The notes under the pieces were generated by a model. The model did not search any database. It was not told the DNA's origin and saw nothing but the letters and a program-made list of their open reading frames with translations. A stretch of DNA of 64,000 nucleotides from Acidimangrovimonas sediminis (GTDB lineage Bacteria; Pseudomonadota; Alphaproteobacteria; Rhodobacterales; Rhodobacteraceae). The stretch spans positions 1-64,000 of the forward strand of contig NZ_PHSN01000020.1 in assembly GCF_002871005.1 (NCBI RefSeq), given 5' to 3'. The position numbers and the translations under genes are program-made. This document shows, in pieces, positions 1-9,895 of this stretch (its first letter is position 1; every line of letters starts with the position of its first letter).

Positions 1-23
1 CGCGTGCACCCCTCTCTCGTAAG

Positions 24-38
24 GCGCCGGACCGGCGC
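24..38. terminator. possible terminator hairpin of a gene upstream of the window
   Basis: Inverted repeat GCGCCGG-A-CCGGCGC, followed by a short TTT. It precedes the first deformylase gene and may end a transcript that starts outside the window. There is no long T run, so the call is weak. Confidence 0.3.
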
Positions 39-92
39 TTTGCCGCCCTCTCCCCCGTTGCGCGAGGCATCGCGATCGCCTACATCCGGGCC

Positions 93-614
93 ATGAGCCT
101 CAAGACGATCCTGATCCATCCCGACCCGCGCCTGAAGAAGGTGACCGACCCCGTCGGCGCCATCACCCCCGAGGTGGGCAAGCTGGCCGAGGACATGCTT
201 GAAACCATGTACGACGCGCCCGGCATCGGCCTGGCCGCGCCGCAGGTGGGTGTCATGTCGCGCCTGCTGGTCATGGATTGCGTCAAGGACCCGGAGGTCA
301 GCCCGCGCCCGATGGTGCTGATCAACCCCCGGATCACCTGGTCGTCCGAGGATCGCAGCACCTACGAGGAAGGCTGTCTCTCGATCCCCGATCAATATGC
401 CGAGGTCGAGCGCCCCGCCGAGGTGCGGGTGGAATGGACCGGCCTCGACGGCAAGACCCACGAAGAGGAGTTCGCGGGTCTCTGGGCGACCTGCGTCCAG
501 CACGAGATCGACCACCTCGATGGAAAGTTGTTCATCGACTACCTCAAGCCGCTGAAGCGTCAGATGATCACCCGCAAGATGGTCAAGCTCAAGCGCGAGA
601 AGGCCCGTTTGTGA
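93..614 (+). CDS. def: peptide deformylase (canonical copy)
   Basis: Removes the N-formyl group from nascent proteins in the cytosol. The 173-residue product has all three deformylase motifs: GIGLAAPQ (44-51), EGCLS with the metal-ligand Cys95, and HEIDH (137-141) with two metal-ligand His and the catalytic Glu138. Length is normal for the family. It is the first gene of a tight run def-def-def-fmt, and its stop overlaps the GTG start of the next copy (GTGA), so translation is probably coupled. No strong Shine-Dalgarno precedes ATG 93, but the start gives the usual family N-terminus. This is the copy most likely to supply essential deformylase activity. Confidence 0.96.
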   Translation: MSLKTILIHPDPRLKKVTDPVGAITPEVGKLAEDMLETMYDAPGIGLAAPQVGVMSRLLVMDCVKDPEVSPRPMVLINPRITWSSEDRSTYEEGCLSIPDQYAEVERPAEVRVEWTGLDGKTHEEEFAGLWATCVQHEIDHLDGKLFIDYLKPLKRQMITRKMVKLKREKARL

Positions 615-1105
615 GCCTTCTGCCCATCGTCACCTGGCCTGACCCGCGCCTGTCGCGCCGCTGCAACCCGGTGGCGACCGTGGATGACGGGATCCGCTCC
701 CTCGCCGAGGACATGCTGGAAACCATGTACGACGCGCCGGGCCGGGGGCTTGCAGGGCCGCAGGTGGGGGCGATGTTCCGGCTTTTCGTGATGGACGCGA
801 CCTGGCGCGACGGCCGGCCCGCGCCCCGGATCGTGATCAACCCGGCAATCGTGGCCGGGTCGGACGAGACGGTGGCGATGGACGAAGTCTGCCTGTCGAT
901 CCCCGGCGTCACCGCGCGGGTTACCCGCCCCGCCCGGGTACGCATGCGCTGGACCGGGATCGACGGCGCGGCGCGAGACGAATGGTTCGACGGCCCCGCA
1001 GCGCGCATCGTGCAGCACGAGTTCGATCATCTCGACGGCATCGTCACCTTCCACCGCCTCGACCCCGAGGCCCGCGCCGCCGCCGAGGAAGGCTATTCCC
1101 CATGA
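611..1105 (+). CDS. second peptide deformylase-like protein
   Basis: A 164-residue deformylase paralogue. Motif 1 is GRGLAGPQ (44-51). Motif 2 is EVCLS (92-96) in place of EGCLS but keeps the metal-ligand Cys94. Motif 3 is HEFDH (136-140), so the metal site and the catalytic Glu are intact. The chosen start is GTG 611, which overlaps the stop of the first def gene; a longer reading frame upstream is a shadow of that gene. It overlaps the next gene by ATGA. It is probably an active or narrowed-specificity deformylase; the Gly-to-Val change in motif 2 may alter the pocket. The family is certain, the activity is inference. Confidence 0.9.
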   Translation: MSLLPIVTWPDPRLSRRCNPVATVDDGIRSLAEDMLETMYDAPGRGLAGPQVGAMFRLFVMDATWRDGRPAPRIVINPAIVAGSDETVAMDEVCLSIPGVTARVTRPARVRMRWTGIDGAARDEWFDGPAARIVQHEFDHLDGIVTFHRLDPEARAAAEEGYSP

Positions 1106-1599
1106 TCCGCCCCTTCGTTCCCTGGCCCGACAAGCGCCTGCGCACCGCCGCCGCCCCGGTGGAGGCCGTGACCGAAGAGATCCGCGCGATCTGGGCCGAC
1201 ATGGTGGAGACGATGGACGCGATGCCGGGCTACGGCCTTGCCGGGCCGCAGATCGGGGTGATGCAGGCGCTGGCCGTCGTCGATTGTTCCGAGAAGCGCG
1301 GGCAGGCGGTGAAGATGGCCAACCCACAGGTCCTGCATGCCTCCGTCCAGCTGCGCGAGCATGAGGAGGCAAGTCCGAACCTTCCCGGCGTCTCTGCTGT
1401 CGTCGAGCGGCCGCGCGCGGTGACGGTGCGGTTCCTCAACGAGGCTGGCGAGGTCGAGGAGCGCGATTTCGTGGGCCTCTGGGCGACCTCGGTGCAGCAC
1501 CAGATCGACCACCTGCAGGGCAAGATGTATTTCGACCGGCTGTCCAAGCTGAAGCGCGAGCGGCTGGTGAAGCGCGCGGGCAAGATGGCCAAGGGCTGA
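1102..1599 (+). CDS. third peptide deformylase-like protein, catalytic residues lost
   Basis: A 165-residue deformylase homologue starting at ATG 1102 inside the stop of the preceding copy. Motif 1 is kept as GYGLAGPQ (43-50). The motif 2 region reads EEASPNLPG, so the metal-ligand Cys is replaced by Ser91. Motif 3 reads HQIDH (133-137), so the catalytic Glu is replaced by Gln134. The rest of the fold, including the C-terminal Lys/Arg-rich helix, resembles the first copy. It is therefore unlikely to work as a deformylase. It could bind ribosomes or formylated chains, or do another job. Thirteen bases separate it from fmt, so it is co-transcribed. Confidence 0.88.
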   Translation: MIRPFVPWPDKRLRTAAAPVEAVTEEIRAIWADMVETMDAMPGYGLAGPQIGVMQALAVVDCSEKRGQAVKMANPQVLHASVQLREHEEASPNLPGVSAVVERPRAVTVRFLNEAGEVEERDFVGLWATSVQHQIDHLQGKMYFDRLSKLKRERLVKRAGKMAKG

Positions 1600-1612
1600 G
1601 GAGGAGAGGCTG

Positions 1613-2509
1613 ATGCGCATCGTCTTCATGGGGACGCCCGACTTCTCCGTCCCCGTGCTCGAATCGCTGGCCGAGCGGCACGAGGTGGTCTGCGTCTACT
1701 GCCAGCCGCCGCGCGCCGCGGGCCGCGGCAAGAAGGATCGCCCGACCCCGGTGCAGGCCAAGGCCGAAGCGCTGGGTCTGCCGGTGCGGCATCCCAAAAG
1801 CCTTCGCACGCCCGAGGCGCAGGCGGAATTCGCGGCGCTTGACGCCGATGTGGCGGTGGTCGTGGCCTATGGCCTGATCCTGCCGCAACCGGTGCTGGAT
1901 GCCCCGCGCCACGGCTGCCTGAACATCCACGCCTCGCTTCTGCCGCGCTGGCGCGGGGCGGCGCCGATTCACCGGGCGATCATGGCGGGCGATACCGAAA
2001 CCGGCGTGTGCATCATGCAGATGGAGGCGGGGCTGGATACCGGGCCCGTGCTGCTGCGGCGCGCCACCCCGATCGGGGCGGAGGAAACCACCGCCGACCT
2101 GCACGACCGGCTGTCCGCGATGGGCGCCGTGGCCATCGTCGAGGCGCTCGACCGGCTGGAGGGGCTGGTGCCCGAGGTGCAGCCGGAGGAGGGCGTGACC
2201 TACGCGTCCAAGATCGACAAGGCCGAGGCGCGGCTTGATTTCACGCGCCCCGCGGAAGAGGTCTGCCGCCTCGTGCGCGGTCTCTCGCCCTTTCCGGGCG
2301 CATGGTGCGAGGCCGCCGGAGAGCGGCTGAAGCTGTTGCGTTGCCGCGTGGTGGCGGGGGAAGGGGCGCCGGGCGAGGTGCTCTCGAACCTGACGATCGC
2401 CTGCGGCACCGGCGCGATCGAGGTGACGCAGGCGCAGCGCGAGGGCAAGCGCCCGATGCCCGCCGATGAGATTCTGCGCGGCTGGCACTTGCCCGAACGT
2501 CTTTCCTGA
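1613..2509 (+). CDS. fmt: methionyl-tRNA formyltransferase
   Basis: Transfers a formyl group from 10-formyltetrahydrofolate to initiator Met-tRNA, the step whose product the upstream deformylases reverse after translation starts. The 298-residue protein begins with the Rossmann-type start [12 protein letters not shown] and has the folate-binding signature [13 protein letters not shown] near residue 110. The C-terminal OB-like domain covers about 205-298. A strong Shine-Dalgarno (GAGGAGAGG) precedes ATG 1613. It is last in the def-def-def-fmt run. Housekeeping, full length. Confidence 0.97.
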   Translation: MRIVFMGTPDFSVPVLESLAERHEVVCVYCQPPRAAGRGKKDRPTPVQAKAEALGLPVRHPKSLRTPEAQAEFAALDADVAVVVAYGLILPQPVLDAPRHGCLNIHASLLPRWRGAAPIHRAIMAGDTETGVCIMQMEAGLDTGPVLLRRATPIGAEETTADLHDRLSAMGAVAIVEALDRLEGLVPEVQPEEGVTYASKIDKAEARLDFTRPAEEVCRLVRGLSPFPGAWCEAAGERLKLLRCRVVAGEGAPGEVLSNLTIACGTGAIEVTQAQREGKRPMPADEILRGWHLPERLS

Positions 2510-2665
2510 CGCACCCCCCGTGTCCGCGGCGGCCGTTGTCCGTGGCCGGGCGCCCCGCCCCCGGTTCGATCCCCATTGGACGCGCGCGCGATCTGCGCTT
2601 AGCCTTGGCGGGAAGCGCGGGTTCCGTGCGCGGGTTGACCCGCGCCTTTCGTCAAAGGAGACAGC

Positions 2666-2902
2666 ATGTTCCTGATCTATCTCGTGATCATCGGCGCGGC
2701 GGCGGGCTATGTCGCAACGCGGATGATGAACCTGCGCACCGGCCCCGTGCTGACCATCGTGATCGGCATCGTCGGCGCGGTGATAGGCGGATTGCTTCTG
2801 AAACTGTTCCTCGTGTTCCTCGGCCTTCTGGCCGCGCTGATCGGGGCGGTCATCGGGGCCGCCGTGCTGATCGGGATTTGGCAGGCGCTGGCCGGGCGCT
2901 GA
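2666..2902 (+). CDS. small hydrophobic membrane protein
   Basis: A 78-residue protein, almost all of it membrane helix: a helix at about 1-14, then two Gly-rich helices between 28 and 72. The pattern resembles small GlsB/YeaQ-like inner-membrane proteins, but no diagnostic motif is seen. The Shine-Dalgarno AAAGGAG lies just before ATG 2666. It stands alone between fmt and the convergent ilvC, with a terminator after it. Function unknown. Confidence 0.65.
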   Translation: MFLIYLVIIGAAAGYVATRMMNLRTGPVLTIVIGIVGAVIGGLLLKLFLVFLGLLAALIGAVIGAAVLIGIWQALAGR

Positions 2903-2916
2903 GGCGGATAAGAAGA

Positions 2917-2938
2917 GGGGCGCCCCGAAGGACGCCCC
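2917..2938 (-). terminator. ilvC terminator
   Basis: On the minus strand the RNA folds as GGGGCGUCC-UUCG-GGGCGCCCC, a nine-pair stem with one G-U pair and a UUCG tetraloop, followed by a U-rich TCTTCTT. It lies between the convergent small membrane protein gene and ilvC and is better in the ilvC direction. Confidence 0.65.
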
Positions 2939-2992
2939 CAAGTCGGTCAGAGCCGGTGTCCCGGCCTGACGGGGAATGCAAGTGAACGGCCG

Positions 2993-4142
<1,150 letters not shown>

Positions 4143-4601
4143 ATGCGTCTCGACGATACGGACCGTCGCATCCTGCGGCAATTGATGGCCGAACCCGACC
4201 TGTCGACCCCCGAGCTGGCGGCGCGCGCGGGGGTGACCGCGGCGACCTGCTGGCGGCGGCTTGAGAAGCTGCGCGAGCGCGGGGTGCTGAAGGGGCAGCA
4301 GGCGGTGATCGACTGGCGGGCGCTCGGATACGAGGTGGAGGTGTCCCTGCGGGTGACGCTGGACAAGACCCAGCCGCGCGCGTTTGAGGAGCTGATCGCG
4401 GGCGCCCGGCAGATCCCCGAGGTGATCGAGATCCAGACCTTCCTTGGCCAGGTCGATCTGCGCATCAACCTCGTGGCGCGCGACATGGCGCATTACCAGG
4501 AGGTGTACCGCGAGCGGATCCTCGCGCTGCCGCATATCGCGGATATCGAGGCGCTGATGCATGTCTCGATCATCAAGGCGAACGAGGGGTTGCCGCTGTG
4601 A
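4143..4601 (+). CDS. Lrp/AsnC family transcriptional regulator 1
   Basis: A DNA-binding regulator of the feast/famine family. The 152-residue product starts with the standard MRLDDTDRRILRQL, so ATG 4143 is preferred over the in-frame GTG 4125, which adds six residues. The winged helix-turn-helix covers about 5-60 and the ligand-sensing RAM domain about 68-145. It is divergent from ilvC and overlaps the next regulator gene by GTGA. Likely ligand: a branched-chain or other amino acid (inference). Confidence 0.88.
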   Translation: MRLDDTDRRILRQLMAEPDLSTPELAARAGVTAATCWRRLEKLRERGVLKGQQAVIDWRALGYEVEVSLRVTLDKTQPRAFEELIAGARQIPEVIEIQTFLGQVDLRINLVARDMAHYQEVYRERILALPHIADIEALMHVSIIKANEGLPL

Positions 4602-5056
4602 TCGCGCTCGACGATCTGGATCGCGCGTTCCTGCGGGCGCTGGTGGGGGATGCCACGCTGTCGGCGGGGGAGCTGGGCCGGCGCTTCGGCCTGTCGCAGC
4701 CCGCGGCGTGGCGGCGGCTGAAGCGGCTGACCGAGGCGGGGGCGATCCGTACCCGGCGGCTGGACCTGGATCGCGAGGCGCTCGGGTTCGGCGTGACCGT
4801 CTTCCTGGGGGTGAAGCTTGCCACCAAGGGGCGGGTCAGCCTCGAGGAATTCGAACGCGCGGTGACGGCGGTCCCCGAAGTGCAGGTGGTGCAGTATATC
4901 CTCGGGGCCTACGACTACCGCCTCCGGGTCGTGGCGCGGGACCTTGCCGATTTCGAGCGTGTACTGCGGCGCCGGATCATGACGCTACCGGGGATCGGGC
5001 AGGTGGATGCCAATGTCCTGCTGAGCGAGGAACGGCTGCCGGGTCCGCTTGGCTGA
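4598..5056 (+). CDS. Lrp/AsnC family transcriptional regulator 2
   Basis: A 152-residue paralogue of the preceding regulator: MIALDDLDRAFLRALV start, helix-turn-helix at about 5-55, RAM domain to about 145. GTG 4598 overlaps the upstream stop, so the two are translationally coupled and could form a hetero-oligomer, as Lrp proteins build dimers and octamers. The last 80 bases overlap, on the opposite strand, the 3' end of the Hint-domain gene. Confidence 0.87.
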   Translation: MIALDDLDRAFLRALVGDATLSAGELGRRFGLSQPAAWRRLKRLTEAGAIRTRRLDLDREALGFGVTVFLGVKLATKGRVSLEEFERAVTAVPEVQVVQYILGAYDYRLRVVARDLADFERVLRRRIMTLPGIGQVDANVLLSEERLPGPLG

Positions 5057-6050
5057 CCCGCGGCCAGGCCGCGCGAAGGGCCTCCTGCGCCGTGCGCATC
5101 GTGAGGAAGGGCGCAGCGGCGCACGGGACAGGGCCCATGGCCCGGCGGATCCGGAGGCGTTGCGCCGGGGTCATTGCTCCCATCGCCATCTTCCCCGGCC
5201 AGAAGCTTTCGCAGGGCACCCCCTCGGCGAGGATCACGGCGTGCCGGGCCAGAACGATGTGGACATAGTCGATCCTTCCGGCTGCGCGCAGAGGCCCGAT
5301 CCGGGGCAGACAGGTGAGGGCGCGCGCGGGAACGAGCGCGCCGATATCGTCGACCCAGACCCGGTGCTGGGGCGACAGCACGAGGTCGCGCGCCGGGCAT
5401 CCGGGGCCGAGGGCGCCTGCGCGCAAGCGGACGGGCCGCCGCGCCGGGTTACCGCCCGCGTCGGCGCTGCTGTGAAGCACCAGGCGCACCGGCGCCGTGC
5501 CGCCGCCCGCCAGGCAGATCGCCTGACCGGGGCGCAGGTGACGCACCTCGGCCCAGCCGCCGGGAATGGCGATGCGGGTGCCGGCGGCAAAGCACGAGGG
5601 GGCCGAGTTGGCATAGGGGTAGAGGCCGGCCTGATTGTCGGCATGTCCGATGATGGTCAGCGCCTCGCCGGTGGGGGGCATCACGTCCTGGGCGACGAAA
5701 CCCTGTATGTTGTAGGCGTCTTCGGCCATGGACACGAAAAGCAGCGTGTATTGCGTGCCGCTGCTGTCTTCGACCCTCAGGCTGTATTCCTGCTCGATCA
5801 CCGTGCCGGCGGTATAATCCAGCCCGTTCAGGCTGATCCCCGTGGCAAGGACCTGCGCGGTGCCGGTGTCGTCGTCGAACGTGGCGTCGGTCGCGTCGGC
5901 GATGGTGATCGCCTGCGACAGCGCCCCGGGGGCGATCGTCACCGTGTCGGTGCCCAGCACGAACTGATAGCCCCCGTTGTTGGAGAAGCCGGCGGCGTCG
6001 CTCGTGGAAATATCCGACAGCGAGAAGATGTTGAGGGTTTGATCTGCCAT
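4977..6050 (-). CDS. Hint-domain protein (intein/hedgehog-like)
   Basis: A 357-residue protein. Residues 1-150 are Asp/Thr/Gly-rich and beta-like, as in secreted acidic proteins. The Hint domain opens at Cys153 (CFAAGTRI) and includes the conserved SPQHRVWV block near 225, the pattern of the Hint_2 family common in Rhodobacterales. Hint domains self-cleave at the N-terminal Cys, but the target here is unknown. No classical signal peptide is seen, so a type I or other non-Sec export route is possible. The last roughly 26 residues are encoded antisense to the end of the second lrp gene and look like a read-on extension. It is divergent from the aminotransferase gene. Confidence 0.82.
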   Translation of the reverse strand: MADQTLNIFSLSDISTSDAAGFSNNGGYQFVLGTDTVTIAPGALSQAITIADATDATFDDDTGTAQVLATGISLNGLDYTAGTVIEQEYSLRVEDSSGTQYTLLFVSMAEDAYNIQGFVAQDVMPPTGEALTIIGHADNQAGLYPYANSAPSCFAAGTRIAIPGGWAEVRHLRPGQAICLAGGGTAPVRLVLHSSADAGGNPARRPVRLRAGALGPGCPARDLVLSPQHRVWVDDIGALVPARALTCLPRIGPLRAAGRIDYVHIVLARHAVILAEGVPCESFWPGKMAMGAMTPAQRLRIRRAMGPVPCAAAPFLTMRTAQEALRAAWPRVSQADPAAVPRSAGHWHPPARSPVAS

Positions 6051-6214
6051 GATCCCGGGGCCTGTTGAGAGCCGGCGGAGCTTAGGCCCGATGTCCCTAA
6101 GGCCGGGTTAAGCGCGGCGCCCACGGCACATTTCTGGGCCTCCGAGCGCCGCCGGGGGTGGTCGTGCAGCAGGTGGCGGGCTACACCTCGTGCAGGAACC
6201 AAATGGAGAGGCTC

Positions 6215-7342
6215 ATGCCCGGCTTGCGTCCTGACGTCGACCCCGACGGTCTTCAGGAATTCTCGGTCGTCTTCACCGACCGCTCGCTCAACCACATGTC
6301 GGCGAAGTTCCAGCAGGTGATGCGCGACATCTCGGAAATGCTCAAGGAGGTCTACAACGCGGCCTCGGTGGCGCTGGTCCCGGGCGGCGGCAGTGCCGCG
6401 ATGGAGGCGGTGGCCCGGCAATTCGCCTCGGGGCGCAACGCGCTGGTGGTGCGCAACGGCTGGTTCTCCTATCGCTGGACGCAGATCTTCGAGGCCGGCG
6501 GGTTTGCCGCCGAGACCACGGTGATGAAGGCCCGGCAGGACGGCAACGACACCAAGGCCCCCTTCGCCCCCGCGCCGATCGAGGAGGTGGTGGCGAAGAT
6601 CCACGACGTGAAGCCCGACGTGGTTTTCGCGCCGCACGTGGAAACCGCCGCGGGCATCATCCTGACCGATGCCTACCTGTCCGCGCTGGCCGAGGCCGCG
6701 CATGACGTGGGCGCGCTGTTCGTTCTGGACTGTGTGGCCTCGGGTGCCGTCTGGGTCGACATGAAGGAGGTCGGCGTCGACGTGCTGATCTCGGCGCCGC
6801 AAAAGGGCTGGTCGGCCTCGCCCTCGGCGGGGCTTGTCATGCTGTCCGACCGGGCGCGGGCCCGGATCGAGACGACGGAGAGTACGTCTTTCGTGCTGGA
6901 CCTCAAGAAGTGGCTGTCGATCATGGAGGCCTACGAGGGCGGCGGGCATGCCTATCATGCGACGCTGCCGACCGATGCGCTTCTGGGGTTCCGTGACGCC
7001 ATGGCCGAGACGCGCGAGATCGGCTTTGCCAAGCTGAAGGATGCGCAATGGGCGCTGGGCAACGGCGTGCGGCGGATGCTGGCGGCGAAGGGGGTCACCT
7101 CGGTCGCGGCTGACGGGTTCGGCGCGCCGGGCGTGGTGGTCAGCTATACCGACGATCCGGACATCCAGAACGGCAAGAAATTCGCTGCGAAGGGCTTGCA
7201 GATAGCGGCCGGCGTGCCGCTGCAATGCGATGAGCCGGAGGGGTTCCGGACCTTCCGCCTCGGGCTTTTCGGTCTCGACAAGCTGACCGATGTCGAAGGC
7301 ACGCTTGCGCGGCTGAAGAAGGCCGTCGATCAGGTGCTCTGA
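6215..7342 (+). CDS. class V PLP-dependent aminotransferase (alanine-glyoxylate type)
   Basis: A fold-type I aminotransferase, 375 residues. Features are the phosphate-binding Gly loop GGGSAAME (57-64), the cofactor Asp in LDCVASG (about 171-177) and the Schiff-base Lys197 in ISAPQKGWS. The family includes alanine-, serine- and aspartate-glyoxylate aminotransferases; the exact substrate cannot be told. ATG 6215 is chosen because the Shine-Dalgarno GGAGAGG sits just before it; an in-frame ATG at 6203 would add four residues. It stands alone, divergent from the Hint gene and convergent with the UbiH-like gene across a hairpin. Confidence 0.88.
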   Translation: MPGLRPDVDPDGLQEFSVVFTDRSLNHMSAKFQQVMRDISEMLKEVYNAASVALVPGGGSAAMEAVARQFASGRNALVVRNGWFSYRWTQIFEAGGFAAETTVMKARQDGNDTKAPFAPAPIEEVVAKIHDVKPDVVFAPHVETAAGIILTDAYLSALAEAAHDVGALFVLDCVASGAVWVDMKEVGVDVLISAPQKGWSASPSAGLVMLSDRARARIETTESTSFVLDLKKWLSIMEAYEGGGHAYHATLPTDALLGFRDAMAETREIGFAKLKDAQWALGNGVRRMLAAKGVTSVAADGFGAPGVVVSYTDDPDIQNGKKFAAKGLQIAAGVPLQCDEPEGFRTFRLGLFGLDKLTDVEGTLARLKKAVDQVL

Positions 7343-7370
7343 CGTACTCGTCAGGCGCTTCGCTTCTCCT

Positions 7371-7395
7371 CGCGGGCCCGGCGTCACGGCCCGCG
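7371..7395. terminator. terminator hairpin between convergent genes
   Basis: Inverted repeat CGCGGGCC with a nine-base loop and GGCCCGCG, lying between the ends of the aminotransferase gene and the UbiH-like gene. It could serve both strands. No T run follows on either strand. Confidence 0.45.
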
Positions 7396-7408
7396 GGCGA
7401 TTGCGCCG

Positions 7409-8608
7409 TCAGCTGACCCCCAGGCCTGCACGCATCAGCGTCCTGCGCACCGGTGCGACGGAATAAAGCGTGTTGAGCGCCCCGGCCCGCAGGTCGCGCA
7501 GGCCCTGTGCCCCGAGCATCGAGGCCCGGTTCAGCGCGTCGATCCCCGTCACCCGTGCCAGAACCTCGGCGTGGCGGCGGCGGTGGTAGGCCTCCAGCAT
7601 CTTAGGCGTGCCAAGCTCGGCCGGCGCGGCTTCGGCGAGTTCGAGCAGCACGCGAAGATCGGCCAGGCTCATGTTCAGCCCCTGCGCCCCGATCGGGGGC
7701 ACCACATGCGCCGCCTCGGCGATCAGGGCGGTGCGTTCGCCCGCCATCCGCGCCGCCAGCTGGGAAATGATCGGCCAGACCGTGCGGCGGCTGGCAAGCC
7801 TGAGCGGCCCGAACAGATGGCATGAGCGTTCCGACATCGCGGCCTCGAACGCGGGTTCGGGCAGGGCGGCGAGGCGAAGCGCCTCGGGCCCGCGTTCCAT
7901 CCAGACGACGGCCGAGCAGGGCAGCCCGCCGCGATCGGGCAGCGGCACCAGGGTGAAGGGGCCGCCCGAGCGGTGGATCTCGGTCGAGACGCTTTCATGC
8001 GGGATCGGGTGCGTCACCGCGAAGGCAAGCGCCTTCTGGCCATAGCGCGTCGTACGAACCGGGATCTGCAACGCCTCGCGTACCGCCGAATTGCGCCCGT
8101 CCGCGCCGATCAGCAACCTGGCCGAGACGCGGCTGCCGTCCGACAACGTCACCAGTGCGGCGCTCTCGCGGGTCAGCACGGCCCGGGTCGCAGTGCCGGG
8201 CCGGAAATCGACATTCGGCATCTCTGCAAGCCGCGCCACCATCTCGCGCCGCAAAAGCCAGTTGGGAAGGTTCCAGCCAAAGGGCTGGTCCGAGATGTCG
8301 GAGGCGTCGAAATCCTTGACGATGCGCGGTTCCGGCTCGGCGCCGCCGGCATCGACGATGCGCATGATCTGCAGGGGGGCCGCGTGGGGCTCCAGCGCCT
8401 GCCACAGCCCCGCGGCCTGCAGCACGGGGATCGAGGGCTGGAGGAAGGCCGTGGTGCGCAGGTCCGCACCCTCGGCCGTCTCGTCGGTGACGGGCGGCGC
8501 GGGGTCGACGCAAATCACGGAATGACCCGCCGCGCCGAAGGCCGCCGCGGCCGTCAGCCCGGCGACACCGCCGCCGGACACCAGGATGTCAGTGCTGATG
8601 CGTTCCAT
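7409..8608 (-). CDS. UbiH/UbiF-family FAD-dependent monooxygenase
   Basis: A 399-residue flavin hydroxylase of the family that hydroxylates the ubiquinone ring. It has the N-terminal dinucleotide fold VSGGGVAGLTAAAA (about 10-23), the GADG motif (GADGRNSAV) near 155 and the C-terminal flavin loop GAQGLNMSLADL near 290. Start ATG 8608 is preceded by GGAAGG; in-frame codons further upstream (to 8659) are probably not translated. Ubiquinone synthesis is the likely role, but the ring position cannot be given. The product would act at the inner face of the membrane. Confidence 0.87.
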   Translation of the reverse strand: MERISTDILVSGGGVAGLTAAAAFGAAGHSVICVDPAPPVTDETAEGADLRTTAFLQPSIPVLQAAGLWQALEPHAAPLQIMRIVDAGGAEPEPRIVKDFDASDISDQPFGWNLPNWLLRREMVARLAEMPNVDFRPGTATRAVLTRESAALVTLSDGSRVSARLLIGADGRNSAVREALQIPVRTTRYGQKALAFAVTHPIPHESVSTEIHRSGGPFTLVPLPDRGGLPCSAVVWMERGPEALRLAALPEPAFEAAMSERSCHLFGPLRLASRRTVWPIISQLAARMAGERTALIAEAAHVVPPIGAQGLNMSLADLRVLLELAEAAPAELGTPKMLEAYHRRRHAEVLARVTGIDALNRASMLGAQGLRDLRAGALNTLYSVAPVRRTLMRAGLGVS

Positions 8609-8716
8609 CGCCGCCTTCCGTTCCGGGCTTCGTCTCAGCCAAGTCTTCTCTCGGGCCAAATCTATTCTCGAGCCAAGTCTAGCCCGGGAGGGCAGAGCGG
8701 GGAAAGCGGCGAAGCG

Positions 8717-8944
8717 TCACCCGTTGGTGATGGCGATCAGGGTGATCATCATCACGGGAACAAGGGCGAGCGCGGTCATCGACAGCGCGACCACGCCGAA
8801 CATCATCGTCGCGATCGCCACGAGGCTTACCGCGCCGCCGATCGCGTACCAGATGTTCTCATGCCCCCTGTGCGCGATGTCGCTGGCGATCCATCCCAGG
8901 ATCGGCAGGGCGAAGAAGGTGCGTTTGAGGGCCGCGGTCATCAT
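8717..8944 (-). CDS. small membrane protein, unknown
   Basis: A 75-residue protein with two hydrophobic segments (about 28-50 and 52-72) after a short polar N-terminus. It lies upstream of the UbiH-like gene on the same strand, 108 bases away, and could be co-transcribed. No family recognised. The amphipathic, Met-rich composition and codon bias support a real gene. Confidence 0.6.
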   Translation of the reverse strand: MMTAALKRTFFALPILGWIASDIAHRGHENIWYAIGGAVSLVAIATMMFGVVALSMTALALVPVMMITLIAITNG

Positions 8945-9076
8945 GGATGGATCTCCTGTTCACGATCTCGCCGCCCGCTATAGCGGTCACGTTAAGATCA
9001 CGGAAACGTCAGGAGGCGGGGCGCGACGGAATGCCGCGGCCCGGCCAAGCCTGTCCTCCGGAAGATGGCCGTGTCT

Positions 9077-9757
9077 TCAGGGATTTGCCGAGAGCGCCCC
9101 GAGAAAGCTGCGCAGGTCGTCGGTGTGATGATGGATGTGCGGCACGGGGACCGGAGCCGGGGCCACGAGAATCGTCTGCATCCCCATCGCATGCGGCGCG
9201 GCAAGGTTGCGCGGGTCGTCCTCGAACATCGCGCCGCGATCGGGGGCGATTTCCGCCCGGGCGAAGACCGTCTCGAAGGCGTCCCGCTCGGGCTTGGGGC
9301 GGAACCCGGCATGTTCCACCCCGAAGACGGCGTCGAACAGGTTGCCGAGGCCGCGCGCCTCCAGCACCCGTTCGGCATAGGGGGCGGAGCCGTTGGTGTA
9401 GACGATGCGGGTGCCGGGCAGGGCGCGGATATGCGCCGCCAGCAGGTCGTCGCGCTCCAGATGGTCGAGAGAGATGTCGTGCACTTCCGTCAGGTAGGGG
9501 CCCGGGTCGACCCCGTGTTCCTGCATCAGCCCGGCCAGCGTGGTGCCGTAGGTCGCCCAGTAATGCTTGCGAAGGCGGTCCGCCTCGGCCCGGTCGACGC
9601 GCAGCGTGTTCATTACCCAGGCGGTCATCTTCACCTCGATCTGGTCGAAGAGGCGGGCCTCGGGCGGGTAGAGCGTGTTGTCGAGGTCGAAGACCCAGGC
9701 GCGGACATGGGCAAACTGTGCGGCGTGCGAGCCGAGAGGGGGCGGTGGCGCTGTCAT
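9077..9757 (-). CDS. HAD-superfamily hydrolase, pyrimidine 5'-nucleotidase type
   Basis: A 226-residue phosphatase. All four HAD motifs are visible: FDLDNTLY (about 23-30) with the nucleophile and acid/base Asp, TNGS (about 124-127), a Lys in RPKPE (about 153), and FEDDPRN (about 173-179). The cap resembles SDT1/PHM8-type pyrimidine nucleotidases, so dephosphorylation of UMP/CMP-like nucleotides is the best guess. Start ATG 9757 is chosen by homology; the long open frame running upstream through the glycosyltransferase region is a shadow. Divergent from the GntR gene. Confidence 0.87.
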   Translation of the reverse strand: MTAPPPPLGSHAAQFAHVRAWVFDLDNTLYPPEARLFDQIEVKMTAWVMNTLRVDRAEADRLRKHYWATYGTTLAGLMQEHGVDPGPYLTEVHDISLDHLERDDLLAAHIRALPGTRIVYTNGSAPYAERVLEARGLGNLFDAVFGVEHAGFRPKPERDAFETVFARAEIAPDRGAMFEDDPRNLAAPHAMGMQTILVAPAPVPVPHIHHHTDDLRSFLGALSANP

Positions 9758-9879
9758 GGCCGCGAAACTAGGCGCGCGGAGGGGCATGGGCAAGGGGCGG
9801 CCAGAGGTCGCAGGCGGCGGGCGGGGCGCGGGGAGGGCGGGGCCTTGGTGCCTGGCAGAAGGCTTCCCGTGTGCGGGGA

Positions 9880-9895
9880 GGGCGGTCTGCCGCCC
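9880..9895. repeat. short hairpin in the HAD-GntR intergenic region
   Basis: The 255-base gap between the divergent HAD and GntR genes holds a GGGCGG-TCTG-CCGCCC hairpin and, at about 9930-9965, an imperfect direct repeat of GAAGGCGGGGC. Promoters must lie here but I cannot place boxes in this GC-rich sequence. Confidence 0.35.
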
